From Litchfieldia alkalitelluris (lineage in GTDB: Bacteria; Bacillota; Bacilli; Bacillales; Salisediminibacteriaceae), in assembly GCF_002153425.1 (NCBI RefSeq), contig NZ_KZ119600.1, forward strand, positions 3,540,120 through 3,604,119: DNA of 64,000 nt. Direction: 5' to 3'. Within the stretch, counting starts at the first letter, position 1. Each line of letters begins with the position of its first letter. Of the stretch, positions 44,861-54,789 are shown one piece after another. The notes below the pieces were generated by a model. The model ran no database searches. It saw nothing but the letters and a program-made list of their open reading frames with translations, and was not told the origin of the DNA. The position numbers and the translations under genes are program-made.

Positions 44861-46792
44861 TTGGCTTTTTCAAAATCATTATCACCCATAAATATTGGGA
44901 CTGTTAAACTTAAAAACCGCTTCATTGTTCCTGCTATGGGGTCCCACTTAGGAGAATCTAATGGACAAGTTTCACAACGAACTATCGATTACTATGTTGC
45001 TAGGGCAAAAGGCGGCTACGGGCTTATCTTTACGGAGTTTACCTGCATTGATCCAGTTGGCATGGCTATGCCTGGTCAGTTAGGTATCTGGGACGACTCA
45101 TTTATCCCAGGTCATAAACGGTTGACAGAAGAAATCCATAAAAATGATGGGTTAATTTTCTGTCAATTACAACATGCTGGACGCCTGTCCTACTCCATGG
45201 TTACTGGTAATCAGCCAGTTGCACCTTCCCCCGTTGCAAGTCCAGCAAACAAGGAGATTCCTAGAGAGTTAAAGACAGAGGAAGTATATGAATTGATTGA
45301 GAAATTTGCCAATGGAGCTGTTCGAGCGAAAGAAGCTGGATACGATGGCGTAGAGCTTCATGGTGCACATCAATACATCATCGCACAATTTATGTCACCA
45401 TATTCGAACAAACGAATGGACGAGTTCGGGGGACATTTTCATAATCGCATGAGATTTGCAACGGAAATCGTTAAGAAAATAAAAGAAAAATGTGGTGATG
45501 ATTTTCCAGTTAGTGTTCGAATTAGTGCAGAAGAATCCGAGCATGACAGCTGGGGTGTTAGGCAAGCTAGAACAGCTGCAAAAACACTAGAAGAAGCTGG
45601 GACAGATGTAATTAGTGTTTCGATAGGAGGTGCTCACGGTACTAGCTATAAAACATTGGCTCCTCAAGCGATTCCTCCTGGATTTAATGCCGAAAATTCT
45701 GCATTAATTAAGGAAGTCCTTCAAATCCCAGTCATTGTAACAGGACGTATTGTTGACCCTTATATTGCAGAGGATATCCTTGCTTCTGAATCTGCTGACA
45801 TCGTTTCTTTAGGTAGACCTTCTTTAGCTGATCCTGAATTCCCAAATAAAGTGAAAGAGAACCGGATTGACGAGATAATTCCTTGTGTAGCTTGTCTCCA
45901 GAGATGCGCAAGCGGAGGCGGCCGTGATGAATGGGATAAAGGGGTTTCCTGTACTTATAATCCATTTACAGGGAAAGAGGGAATTCTTAAGTTTATTTCT
46001 CCTGAAAAGCCAAAACAAATCGCAATTATCGGTGCAGGTCCTGCAGGGCTTGAAACAGCATGGGTAGCTGCTAAGCGTGGTCATTCTGTAACTGTTTTTG
46101 AAAAAGCAGATCGACCAGGTGGACAAATTGCAGTTGGTGCAAGACCTCCATATAAACAGGAAATCTTGAAAGCTGTCCAAACGTATATGACACTAGGCAA
46201 AAAACATGGTGTAACTTTTAAATTTGGCGTGGAGGCAACTCCTGATACCGTTAAAGACTTCGATGAAATTGTCTTGGCTACTGGTGGTGTACCCGTTCAG
46301 CCAGCTTTTGAAGGTATCGATGAAGCTGGTGTTGTACAAGCTATCGATATCCTAGAAGGAAAAGAATTAGCAGGTGATAACATCGTCATTATCGGTGGTG
46401 GACAAGTTGGTGTCGAAACGGGAGAAATGTTAGCTAACCAATTTCGCCGCGTAACCATTGTGGAAATGAGCGATGAAATTGCAAAAGAAGAACATCGTGA
46501 TATTCGCTATTTAACCCATCAGCGATTAACTAAATATGGTGTTAATATCTTAACAAACACTAAAGTAAAATCCCTTACTAAAGGAAGTCTAACTGTAGAA
46601 CAAAAAGGGGTTGAGCAAACTCTAGAAGGTTTTGATTCAATTATTCTCGCAGTTGGTACAAAATCATATAATCCTTTAGAAAAACCAATGCAGGAAACAG
46701 GTAAGAAAATACACACCATCGGAGATGCAAATAAAGCAGGAAATATAACAGATGCTATTTACGAAGGTGCAAAACTAGGAGTTAGTATATAA
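44861..46792 (+). CDS. NADH:flavin oxidoreductase, 2,4-dienoyl-CoA reductase/enoate reductase type
   Basis: A 643-residue three-cofactor enzyme. Residues 1-335 form an FMN-binding TIM barrel of the old yellow enzyme family ([33 protein letters not shown]). A [4Fe-4S] cluster is held by Cys342, Cys345, Cys349 and Cys364. The C-terminal part binds FAD and NAD(P)H ([15 protein letters not shown] near 384, [13 protein letters not shown] near 507). Similar to FadH and BaiCD; likely reduces an enoyl compound. The TTG start at 44861 follows GGAGAG. Not in an operon. Confidence 0.9.
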   Translation: MAFSKSLSPINIGTVKLKNRFIVPAMGSHLGESNGQVSQRTIDYYVARAKGGYGLIFTEFTCIDPVGMAMPGQLGIWDDSFIPGHKRLTEEIHKNDGLIFCQLQHAGRLSYSMVTGNQPVAPSPVASPANKEIPRELKTEEVYELIEKFANGAVRAKEAGYDGVELHGAHQYIIAQFMSPYSNKRMDEFGGHFHNRMRFATEIVKKIKEKCGDDFPVSVRISAEESEHDSWGVRQARTAAKTLEEAGTDVISVSIGGAHGTSYKTLAPQAIPPGFNAENSALIKEVLQIPVIVTGRIVDPYIAEDILASESADIVSLGRPSLADPEFPNKVKENRIDEIIPCVACLQRCASGGGRDEWDKGVSCTYNPFTGKEGILKFISPEKPKQIAIIGAGPAGLETAWVAAKRGHSVTVFEKADRPGGQIAVGARPPYKQEILKAVQTYMTLGKKHGVTFKFGVEATPDTVKDFDEIVLATGGVPVQPAFEGIDEAGVVQAIDILEGKELAGDNIVIIGGGQVGVETGEMLANQFRRVTIVEMSDEIAKEEHRDIRYLTHQRLTKYGVNILTNTKVKSLTKGSLTVEQKGVEQTLEGFDSIILAVGTKSYNPLEKPMQETGKKIHTIGDANKAGNITDAIYEGAKLGVSI

Positions 46793-46839
46793 CTTTTTTA
46801 AAAATACCTAAAGGCACAACATCTTTTTATATAAAAATG

Positions 46840-46872
46840 ACTACCCTGATTTTTTATCAGGGTAGTTTTTTT
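46840..46872. terminator. terminator of the flavoenzyme gene and likely ancestral end of the suf operon
   Basis: ACTACCCTGAT, TTTTT loop, ATCAGGGTAGT, TTTTTTT. Before the island integrated, the suf operon would have read into this hairpin from the other strand. Confidence 0.85.
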
Positions 46873-46895
46873 ATTCCTTATATATTTAAAATGAA

Positions 46896-47050
46896 TTAAC
46901 CAATCGAACCTTCCATTTCGAACTTGATTAAGTTTGCTCGAAATGGGACGTAATGATTAACAACAAAGCCGCTCAAACCTTTGATATATAGCCATTCTTC
47001 AAATGGTTTAAAATGGATTATAATATCAAGTTGGCACGAAATAGGCACGG
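46896..47050. other. left attachment site (att) with arm-type repeats
   Basis: 46896-46930 repeats the last codons and stop of sufB. It is followed inside the island by CTCAAACCTTTGATATATA (46972-46990) and by TTGGCACG (47031-47038) and AGGCACGG (47043-47050). The same two kinds of motif occur at the other end, so they are probably integrase arm-binding sites. An open frame of 60 codons ending in KFEMEGSIG is the displaced sufB tail, not a gene. Confidence 0.75.
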
Positions 47051-47201
47051 GATTACAGTCGAAAAGCACATATAACAAAATTAAATGTTTCTAATTCTAT
47101 TTATACAGCAGCCTTTTAAGAAGTGACTGCTGTTTCTTTTCTTTTATTTTTAAAAAGTTTCGCTAGTGCATAGATTTTCTTTATTACGACTAGTCCTATT
47201 T

Positions 47202-49949
47202 TTATTTATCATCATCATAAAGCAAAGGTAGCTCAGCAACTTTACTTTCTTGTTCATAAGACAGTCCTGAAAAATGGTCTTTATCTAATACAACCTGTGC
47301 CAGTTGACTAAACATATTACGTCCATCTTTATCAGTATAGAATTTTAGACCTTTTATTTTTACATTCGAAACTTCATCTTCGAATACTAATTCAGCTTCA
47401 TGTTCCGTAATATAGGTCAACAGTTCTTCTTTCCATTGCTCTCTTTCCATGCGTCTAGAGTCTCCACCTTTAGGTTCAATAAATACTTGTATATAATATT
47501 CAGCATTCCTAAGGTACAAAATAAAGTCAGGCTGAAAACCTTCAAACCTCACTTGCTCAGATTGTTGGAACTGGTGCAACTTAAGATTTTCACCTTTACG
47601 TGTTTCTCTATTCATTTGCTCATCCATACGAAATAAATAAGTTTCTGGATATTTCCCTCGTAATTCTTGTACACGCTCGCCTATCTTTTGAATCAAATCA
47701 TATTCAAGTTCATTAACAATTGCTAGGTTATAAACAAACCAGTCTTTCTCATCACCTAACATCTTACGTGGCTCAACAATCTGACTACGATTCCCCTTTA
47801 AAGAGTCGTATTTTGGAACACGCTTTCTATAATCAGTAAGATATTCTTTAATTGGATAACCAATAAAATTGTTACTACCACGTGCACTTGAATATCCTTT
47901 AATTATCTTTGTTTCAATATCGCTTAGATAAGACATTACAATGTTTAACTTATCTTTGCTAGTCAAGTCACTTTCTGCAAACTCAATCGGCGCTTCTACC
48001 CGTAGCGTTAACTTTTTTATATTTAACCAATTCTCACCATACAAAAATTCTTCTTTTGATTTCAACTCTGGTAAGTACCTCTTCATCGAATCAAACCGAA
48101 AGAATGTAAGCTTTTGCATAGCCTTTTTAAAGTACCTGTCATCTAATTTAACTACAATTGGATGTGTTTTTAAACTTGTCGATTCTTCTTTATAATCTAC
48201 TTCTCGAGAAGAGTACGACCAAGGTAGCGTTACGTCATTTATACTTTGAACCCCGTATTTTGACAAGTCAGTGTAATAAGAGTCAGGTACAACAATGGTC
48301 TGATTATAAAAGATTTTTCCATGTCTCCAAACGTCAGTTCTTTTAAAACTTGATTTCACCTTTACTTCGAGTGGAGGGTTTTTCTCATCTGTTCCACTAG
48401 GTAAATCCAATGCTTCTAGTGAATTAACTAAATTTTTCAGATACTGCGGCTCATTGATTGTATGATAGTGAAGAGTTTCAAGCAATAAGCTGTCATGTGA
48501 ATCGTCTTCAAACCTTCTTTTATAGGAAGACTGCCCCTCTAAGATAAATGGATTATATCTAGCACCACGTCCAATTAACTGTGCTTCAGACATCGTAGAC
48601 TTTTTATCACCTTTAGCATTTTCACTTATTCGTACAATATCATAAAGATTTAACACATCCCAACCTTCAGTTAGCTTTGCAACTGCAAATATAACACGAT
48701 ACAAGTTATCTTCATCTTCTAAAGAATTGAGTGCCTGATATTGCCCTTTTTCCAGCATACCTGCTCCACGGTCAGAGTCGTTTGCATTTAACACTCGTCT
48801 AGGTTCAAATTCTCGTTTGATTGTACGTAATATAGTTGGAAGTTCTTCACTATGTTCCAAGTAATACTGATAAGCATAATTCAATGTTGAACTTTCACTA
48901 TCATCCAACTTTTGTTGACGTAGTATAAACTGGTTAAGTACCTCAACAGTCAAACCTTCAATCATCTCGTTAAATACTTCGTTAGAATAGTTAGAGGCTT
49001 TAATATTTTGAGACTTAAACATTATAACAGGTTTAAAAATTGGAATCCCTTTAGCCAATGCTGTGTATCTTCTATATTCACTCAACAATACTACGTTTAA
49101 CATCTTATCTCTATCATCTGCAGAGCCTTCAATACGCTTTACGTTTTTAGAAAAGCCCTGAAACATAAATTTGTCTAATGTATAACGATAAATAACTTTA
49201 TCCTTATACTTCTCATAAATATTCCTATTTTCCAAATCAATAGTAGCGGTAAACTCCATTAACCTGTTGTCTTCTCTTGCATTAAGTATTCTTTTAATTG
49301 CAGCTTCCCAAGTCTTTTCCTCATCTTTTTCTTTCTTGGTTGAAGCAGAATAATGGTGTGCTTCATCCCCAAGTATTACAACCTTGTTTCGACCATATTC
49401 TAATTCAGACATTGAATTTTCTGCAGGAATAAATAAATCGTTTGATAAAGACTGTACCGTTGAAAGCTTCAAATAAATCACATTCTGAGACTGTTCAACA
49501 GGAAACCTAGTTACAGGTATGATATTTATACGTTCACCATTAATCTCCATTGTTTGCTGGAATAAATATTTATTTGACGCTTTATTTGTGAGATTGTCAA
49601 TAGTCTTATTTAGTACACTATTTGTATTTACTGTAAAAACAAAATTTTGATATCCATATTCTTTAAACATAAATAAGATGAGAGCAGCCATTAAATCTGT
49701 TTTACCAGAACCAGTTGCCATGTTAAACAGTACATGATTGATATTACGTGCATCATTAAACGTTTGAGTGTAATGGAAAAATCTAATTGCATTTTCCTGA
49801 TAATCACGTAAATCATGTATTAGATTATTATTAACATATTCAGGAACCTGAAAAGCTATATTTTCATTAAATAATGACGCATCGTGTCTTTTAAGCTCGT
49901 CTAGTAATGGTAAAGATATTTGCTTCTTTTTCTTAGGTTTTGAAGACAT
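47202..49949 (-). CDS. res: type III restriction enzyme, Res subunit
   Basis: ATP-dependent endonuclease subunit that works with Mod. 915 residues. Superfamily 2 helicase motif I is MATGSGKT (residues 77-84), motif II DEAHH near 195, motif VI QLIGRGARYNPF near 475. The C-terminal nuclease of the PD-(D/E)xK type has Asp808 in FQPDFIL and Glu825/Lys827 in IEPKG, all intact. It starts two bases after mod, with its ribosome site inside the mod stop region, so the two are coupled. Ends near the left att site. Confidence 0.93.
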   Translation of the reverse strand: MSSKPKKKKQISLPLLDELKRHDASLFNENIAFQVPEYVNNNLIHDLRDYQENAIRFFHYTQTFNDARNINHVLFNMATGSGKTDLMAALILFMFKEYGYQNFVFTVNTNSVLNKTIDNLTNKASNKYLFQQTMEINGERINIIPVTRFPVEQSQNVIYLKLSTVQSLSNDLFIPAENSMSELEYGRNKVVILGDEAHHYSASTKKEKDEEKTWEAAIKRILNAREDNRLMEFTATIDLENRNIYEKYKDKVIYRYTLDKFMFQGFSKNVKRIEGSADDRDKMLNVVLLSEYRRYTALAKGIPIFKPVIMFKSQNIKASNYSNEVFNEMIEGLTVEVLNQFILRQQKLDDSESSTLNYAYQYYLEHSEELPTILRTIKREFEPRRVLNANDSDRGAGMLEKGQYQALNSLEDEDNLYRVIFAVAKLTEGWDVLNLYDIVRISENAKGDKKSTMSEAQLIGRGARYNPFILEGQSSYKRRFEDDSHDSLLLETLHYHTINEPQYLKNLVNSLEALDLPSGTDEKNPPLEVKVKSSFKRTDVWRHGKIFYNQTIVVPDSYYTDLSKYGVQSINDVTLPWSYSSREVDYKEESTSLKTHPIVVKLDDRYFKKAMQKLTFFRFDSMKRYLPELKSKEEFLYGENWLNIKKLTLRVEAPIEFAESDLTSKDKLNIVMSYLSDIETKIIKGYSSARGSNNFIGYPIKEYLTDYRKRVPKYDSLKGNRSQIVEPRKMLGDEKDWFVYNLAIVNELEYDLIQKIGERVQELRGKYPETYLFRMDEQMNRETRKGENLKLHQFQQSEQVRFEGFQPDFILYLRNAEYYIQVFIEPKGGDSRRMEREQWKEELLTYITEHEAELVFEDEVSNVKIKGLKFYTDKDGRNMFSQLAQVVLDKDHFSGLSYEQESKVAELPLLYDDDK

Positions 49950-49951
49950 TG

Positions 49952-51964
49952 TTAAGCCTCCTCTCCATAGAAACTCTTATTAAATTCGTAGTCAGAATCA
50001 CTAATGAGTTCCCTAACATTCGAATCATCTATTTCACTCAAATTATAATATAGTTGGTTTTTCTCAATAATCTTAATAAGTAATTTACGGTTTTCTTCAG
50101 TGCCACGACTCCAATCAATTTTGGTTAAATCAGCACGGAAATCTATATCCGCTTTCTCCTGTGTGTCCGACCCTTGTATCATACGGTCATAAACAACCTT
50201 TAATTCACTAATCGAATTTGCTTTTATTATATCAATCAGATAACCGATATTTTTGGGGAACAATTCAGTGTAAACAAAACTTCCTCCACCATTCCATTTG
50301 ACAATCTTAGAAATACCCGATTGGTCTTCACCGCTTACAACATCTTTTAATCTGTTCCAAGGACTATTCTCTTCATAGTCAAGCTGTTCAATAGTAATAT
50401 ATTTCCGTTCAACCTTATGTGCAACAGCAGCCGTTGTGCCCGAACCACCAAAGAAATCGAGTACAATATCACCTTTGTTACTAGCCATCTCAATAATTCT
50501 TCTAATAAGCTTTTCAGGCTTTTTACCACCTTTTAGGGTAACTCCCCCTTCTTTTGCAATCCCTTCGTATGGAGTGTCCATCCAAATATTACTTAACTGT
50601 ATACTCGGCACTTTTTTACCATCAATTTCTCTAACCTTTTTAGAGTAGAAAGCAATTTCCTGCCCATTATGAACTATTACGTCATAATGAGTTTCTCTTT
50701 GAATTTTATAAATTGTATCTTTATCTCCCTTTGAAATATTTCGCATAGAAACAATTTCTTGACCTGCATCATTTCCAATTGCAGTATATCTAAAAACTGA
50801 ATCAGCATTTTCTAAAGCGAAATCACTCATTTTTTTTTCTAATACATCTTTTCCGAGTTCATCAACAAATGCTTGTTTGTTTTCATAACCGAAAAGTGTC
50901 GGTAGGTAGTCATTTAAACTTACTATTTCCCACTGAGAGATATCATCTTGTTTATTTTTAACATAATATTTATAGTTAGAGTCATAGGATGTTTCAACAA
51001 ATTGAGGATTATATGTCCAATTAGGCTTATCTTTTGCAAATCCAATGATGTATTCTGCAGTTTCAAATACACCTGCATTAACACTAGCGAAACCAGAAGG
51101 TGACTTTGTTTTTACTGTAATTTTATTAATAAAGTTATTCTTCCCTGGTTCGTTAAAAATGTCTTTCATTAATCGGTGCAATTCAGCCACACCGTCATCA
51201 CTAATTTGTACAAAAATAGCCCCATCTTCGCTTAATAATTCCTTAGCCACTTCCAGTCTATTTTTCATAAAAACTAGCCATGTTGAAAGTTTGAAATTTG
51301 AATTGTACTTAAAGGTATCTTCCTTTTTCTTGGCTTCAAAATAATATGGAGGATCTATGTATACAAGTTTTATTCTGCCTCGATATTTTTCCTTTAATGT
51401 ATGTAATGCTAAAAGATTGTTTCCCTTTATTACTAAATTTTCATCATTGAAATCAGACACAGTTTGTTCTCCATGTTCATCAAATTTAGTAACATTAATT
51501 AATATTTTTTTATCTAACATTACATCTATTTCATCCTTTTCAATTACTTCATTGAAAAAGGATTCGTCATAGCCTATATCCTCTTTACTCATTGCAGCAC
51601 TTAGAAAACCATCTTTAAAAGGGAAATCCAAAACAACATCTTGCTGTTCAGATAAATACTTTCCACCTGAATTGAAACCAATTTGATTTTCATATTTAGT
51701 GTAACTAGTTTCCCAATAGTCTCGGTATTGTAACATGTCTACAAATTGGTCAAATAAGAAGATATCTTTTTCTGCAATTTTCTTGAAATAATGCTCATTT
51801 ATGTAATCATCTTTCATCAAAGCTGAGATAAGTGTTTCATCATAGTTACGTAAATCATTTACTAAAGCAGTCCGTTTCAATCCACCTTCTGCAATGTACT
51901 TTTCACCAAATGATTCTACGATTTCGATTATTTTATCAAACACTTTAGGTTGAATTTTTGCCAT
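49952..51964 (-). CDS. mod: type III DNA methyltransferase, Mod subunit
   Basis: N6-adenine methyltransferase that also supplies DNA recognition for Res. 670 residues. Motif IV DPPY lies at 204-207, before motif I (DFFGGSGTTAA near residue 497), the beta-class order found in type III Mod proteins. The region between them (about 215-480) is the target recognition domain; its specificity cannot be read. Complete and without frameshift or repeat tract, so no phase variation is apparent. First gene of the mod-res unit. Confidence 0.93.
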   Translation of the reverse strand: MAKIQPKVFDKIIEIVESFGEKYIAEGGLKRTALVNDLRNYDETLISALMKDDYINEHYFKKIAEKDIFLFDQFVDMLQYRDYWETSYTKYENQIGFNSGGKYLSEQQDVVLDFPFKDGFLSAAMSKEDIGYDESFFNEVIEKDEIDVMLDKKILINVTKFDEHGEQTVSDFNDENLVIKGNNLLALHTLKEKYRGRIKLVYIDPPYYFEAKKKEDTFKYNSNFKLSTWLVFMKNRLEVAKELLSEDGAIFVQISDDGVAELHRLMKDIFNEPGKNNFINKITVKTKSPSGFASVNAGVFETAEYIIGFAKDKPNWTYNPQFVETSYDSNYKYYVKNKQDDISQWEIVSLNDYLPTLFGYENKQAFVDELGKDVLEKKMSDFALENADSVFRYTAIGNDAGQEIVSMRNISKGDKDTIYKIQRETHYDVIVHNGQEIAFYSKKVREIDGKKVPSIQLSNIWMDTPYEGIAKEGGVTLKGGKKPEKLIRRIIEMASNKGDIVLDFFGGSGTTAAVAHKVERKYITIEQLDYEENSPWNRLKDVVSGEDQSGISKIVKWNGGGSFVYTELFPKNIGYLIDIIKANSISELKVVYDRMIQGSDTQEKADIDFRADLTKIDWSRGTEENRKLLIKIIEKNQLYYNLSEIDDSNVRELISDSDYEFNKSFYGEEA

Positions 51965-52023
51965 CCTGTTAATTCTCCTTCTATAAAATTTAGTAAATAA
52001 ATTATACCACTATTGAATAACAA

Positions 52024-52048
52024 GAGCCCATCTCATCGAGAAGGGCTA
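52024..52048 (-). terminator. hairpin downstream of the helicase unit
   Basis: AGCCCATCTC, ATC loop, GAGAAGGGCT with one A-A mismatch; the minus strand continues CTTGTTATT. It separates the helicase unit from mod-res. Confidence 0.65.
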
Positions 52049-52113
52049 TAGTTTAACCATTTATCACGAGCTATAATACTCTTCCAGACTTCCTACTTTA
52101 TTACTTTTATTTT

Positions 52114-52560
52114 TTATACAACCTTACTTTCATTTAATAAAGAGTTTTTAATCAAGTTTTTTAACTCCGCTGGGAAAGTACTTAATATTAACCGAACCTC
52201 AGTCTCATTTTCAATCTGCCTTAATCCAGCTGCAATGTCTCTTAAAAGTAGTTCTTCCTCTTTTTTTCTACTCCATGTCACTGCGGTTTTCTTACCCTTT
52301 TTTTGTTGTATTTCCTCAAGGCATAAATCTTTATTGTAAATATACAGATATTCATATTTTACCGATTTATCCCCAAAGAGTTCCTGATCATAAAATACAA
52401 CATTACAAAGAATTTTATCGAAGTTTCTTTTAAGTTTTATTTCTGAGTATTCTTCATTATAAATATTTGTTGCAAGCTCAACAGGGCTGACACCTTTATT
52501 TAACCTAAGCTTGACTAGTTCTTGGACAGTATGTTTTATGTTATTTTGCGGTGATTCCAT
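52114..52560 (-). CDS. unknown 148-aa protein coupled to the helicase gene
   Basis: I do not recognise this protein. It is soluble and mostly helical, with a middle segment of beta character (NVVFYDQELFGDKSVKYEYLYIY) and a basic stretch (KKGKKTAVTWSRKKEEELLLRD) that could touch nucleic acid. No nuclease or zinc motif is visible. Its start overlaps the end of the helicase gene by 20 bases, with GGAG ten bases before the ATG, so the two are made together. It ends 150 bases before mod, behind its own terminator, so it is not part of the restriction system. Confidence 0.75.
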   Translation of the reverse strand: MESPQNNIKHTVQELVKLRLNKGVSPVELATNIYNEEYSEIKLKRNFDKILCNVVFYDQELFGDKSVKYEYLYIYNKDLCLEEIQQKKGKKTAVTWSRKKEEELLLRDIAAGLRQIENETEVRLILSTFPAELKNLIKNSLLNESKVV

Positions 52561-54409
52561 TTAATATCAACTCCACTTCTTCCTTTAGCTGACCAAATAA
52601 GTAACTTTCTGCAGCGTATAAATCATCTATTTCCATTTCATCCCTGCTTGAAAATTTTCTTTTTAATTTTGTGTTAATATATATTACTAATATTCCATCA
52701 TTTTTATATGATTGTTTTATGAATGGAATTGTCGTTTTAAAACTTGAATAAAGAGAATTGTCTTTTGCTTCAATACCACTGTCTTGAAGAACTTCTACAG
52801 CCAGTAGTTGAATTTTCTCATTTAACAATCTTCTTATCATTTTCCTTCTTTCAAGAGGTCTCTTTTCATTATATAGTTGATTGATTTCATGTGATTTAAT
52901 CCTAGTTCTTTTTCTTTGAATTTTTTCTAATGCCTCTTCAATATCTTCTTTTTCCCAACCCATACCCTCTAATTGTTTTCTTTTTTCATCCAACTCTTCT
53001 TGTATAGCCTGCTTTGCATTTTCAAATGCTTTATTAAAATCAATTTTCGAACTAAACGAATCAACTGATTCTACTAATTCACCCTTTACAATTACTTGTC
53101 CAAATATGCTCTCTTTACGTTCAAAGTCTTCATCAGATACATTTATTTCTCTTACCCGATTATATTTTCCTACGTTTTCTACTTCCTCTTTGAAATAAGC
53201 CCATAATTTCTCTAACCCGAGTTCTTCATGATATAATACCAATGCATTATTATCAATTTCATGACTTCTAACCTCATCTTCTGGAATAGCTCTTAATACT
53301 CGTCCTATTATCTGAGCGAACTGGTTGAGACTTTTATATGGTCTAAAAAGGGCTGCAATGGTTAAGTACTTATGGTCATAACCTTCACCCATCATTCCCA
53401 CGTTGATAACCACTTTACATTTATGTAGTTCTATTGCTTTAAATCTACTTTCTTGCTCATCGTTAGGCATATTACTATGAATAAGAATTGCTTCAACGCC
53501 TTGTTGTGAATAAAGTTCATATAACCTTTCAGCATGTTTTATACTGCACGCAGCTGCCATTATTTTGTGAGGAACGTCAGGAGATATGGAGTTCAAATCA
53601 TTCAGATGTTTAATACTTTCTTTTATTATCTCTAAAGAGCATTCGTCAGAAAGAGCAACGGATTTTCTAATCCACTCATCCTCTTTCAAAGTTTTTGCCG
53701 CTTCAATATCTAACACTTCTCCATTTTCCATCCTAAAAAATATTTCTTCAGAATTTAACGTTTTATTTCTTAACCATTTTACATACCTTTGTTCCATTAC
53801 TTCAGATAAAGGGGTTGAATGTATTCTTTCCCCGGGAACGATTACACCATCACCTCTATAGGGAGTCCCAGTAACATGCAGTACCTTAGCTTCTGTAAAA
53901 TAGTTTATAGCATTTTGCCAAGTATTCGCAGGTGCGTGATGTGCTTCATCGATTATAATCATATCAAAGTGGTCTGGCTTTACTCTATTTATTAAAGAGT
54001 TTTCATAATTTTGATTAAGCTTTTGTACATTTGTATATATAATATCTGCACTATATAATTCACTCTCTAATACATCATTTTCATACGGTAAAAGAACAGG
54101 ACTATCTGCAATGTCAAAGATGACATTAGTATTGACTAAAAAATTATCATCTAGAGCATCCATTGTCTTAGAAATACTCCTACGTGTAACCTTATTTGGA
54201 GTTATGATTAAAACTCTTCCCATAGAAACGCCATATGGAGCAATCGATATCAATCCACTTTTACCTGCACCAGTTGGCAACACTACTAAAGCTTCTCTAT
54301 TCGGGTATTGACTGTTAAAGTACGAACTTATTTTTAGATAAGCTTCTACTTGAGGTAGTCTTAATTTGTCGTTACCCTCAATATAAACTGTCGTGTTCAT
54401 AAAATACAT
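52541..54409 (-). CDS. DEAH-box superfamily 2 helicase, putative defence component
   Basis: A 622-residue helicase. Motif I PTGAGKS is at 45-51, motif II DEAH at 154-157, motif III VTGTPYRG near 181, motif V NVGMMGEGYDH near 335 and motif VI QIIGRVLRA near 364. The two RecA-like domains (to about 420) are followed by a coiled-coil-rich region (FENAKQAIQEELDEKRKQLE) and a C-terminal domain (about 530-622) of unknown fold. There is no nuclease motif. The RecA core resembles type I/III restriction and defence helicases. First gene of a two-gene unit; GGGGGG precedes the ATG. Confidence 0.88.
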   Translation of the reverse strand: MYFMNTTVYIEGNDKLRLPQVEAYLKISSYFNSQYPNREALVVLPTGAGKSGLISIAPYGVSMGRVLIITPNKVTRRSISKTMDALDDNFLVNTNVIFDIADSPVLLPYENDVLESELYSADIIYTNVQKLNQNYENSLINRVKPDHFDMIIIDEAHHAPANTWQNAINYFTEAKVLHVTGTPYRGDGVIVPGERIHSTPLSEVMEQRYVKWLRNKTLNSEEIFFRMENGEVLDIEAAKTLKEDEWIRKSVALSDECSLEIIKESIKHLNDLNSISPDVPHKIMAAACSIKHAERLYELYSQQGVEAILIHSNMPNDEQESRFKAIELHKCKVVINVGMMGEGYDHKYLTIAALFRPYKSLNQFAQIIGRVLRAIPEDEVRSHEIDNNALVLYHEELGLEKLWAYFKEEVENVGKYNRVREINVSDEDFERKESIFGQVIVKGELVESVDSFSSKIDFNKAFENAKQAIQEELDEKRKQLEGMGWEKEDIEEALEKIQRKRTRIKSHEINQLYNEKRPLERRKMIRRLLNEKIQLLAVEVLQDSGIEAKDNSLYSSFKTTIPFIKQSYKNDGILVIYINTKLKRKFSSRDEMEIDDLYAAESYLFGQLKEEVELILNGITAK

Positions 54410-54789
54410 TCTTATCCCCCCAAACTCTTTTCCACTAATGTAATAATTATATCATTTAGTAGTTAAAAATTGGGAAAATATTCAGTTAATATATATACAA
54501 ATTTTTTAAAACATTTTTTCTAGAAGCTACTTAGTCTAAGGTACGTACACGGATTAGATAAACAGCGACTGGACTAAAAGAAGGACAGCTATATTACATA
54601 GCTGCCAAGAGTAGGGATGTTTGAGATTAAATATCAATAAGCATTAAAATAAATGTATATTTTCATTTAACTATATAAATCCTGCCTTCTTTTAATAAAT
54701 CCAAAAAAATACACGTTACTATCACGCAGAAAAATTAAGGTTCCCCCACCGGTCACAAAATGCGCTGTAAAAAAACCAAACAGGGGGGG
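54410..54789. other. non-coding region inside the island with terminator at 54574-54606
   Basis: About 380 bases. GGACAGCTAT, 5-base loop, ATAGCTGCC with TTCTTTT on the minus strand (54574-54606) ends the protease-side transcript. Nearby CTTAGTCTAAG and GTACGTAC (about 54532-54548) are adjoining palindromes. A run of seven G (54784-54790) touches the stop of the next gene. This is the boundary between the satellite-like genes and the cargo. Confidence 0.6.

Noticed and set aside
46896-47078. 60-codon open frame ending KFEMEGSIG
   Set aside because: It is the att-site copy of the sufB tail extended by chance, not a gene.
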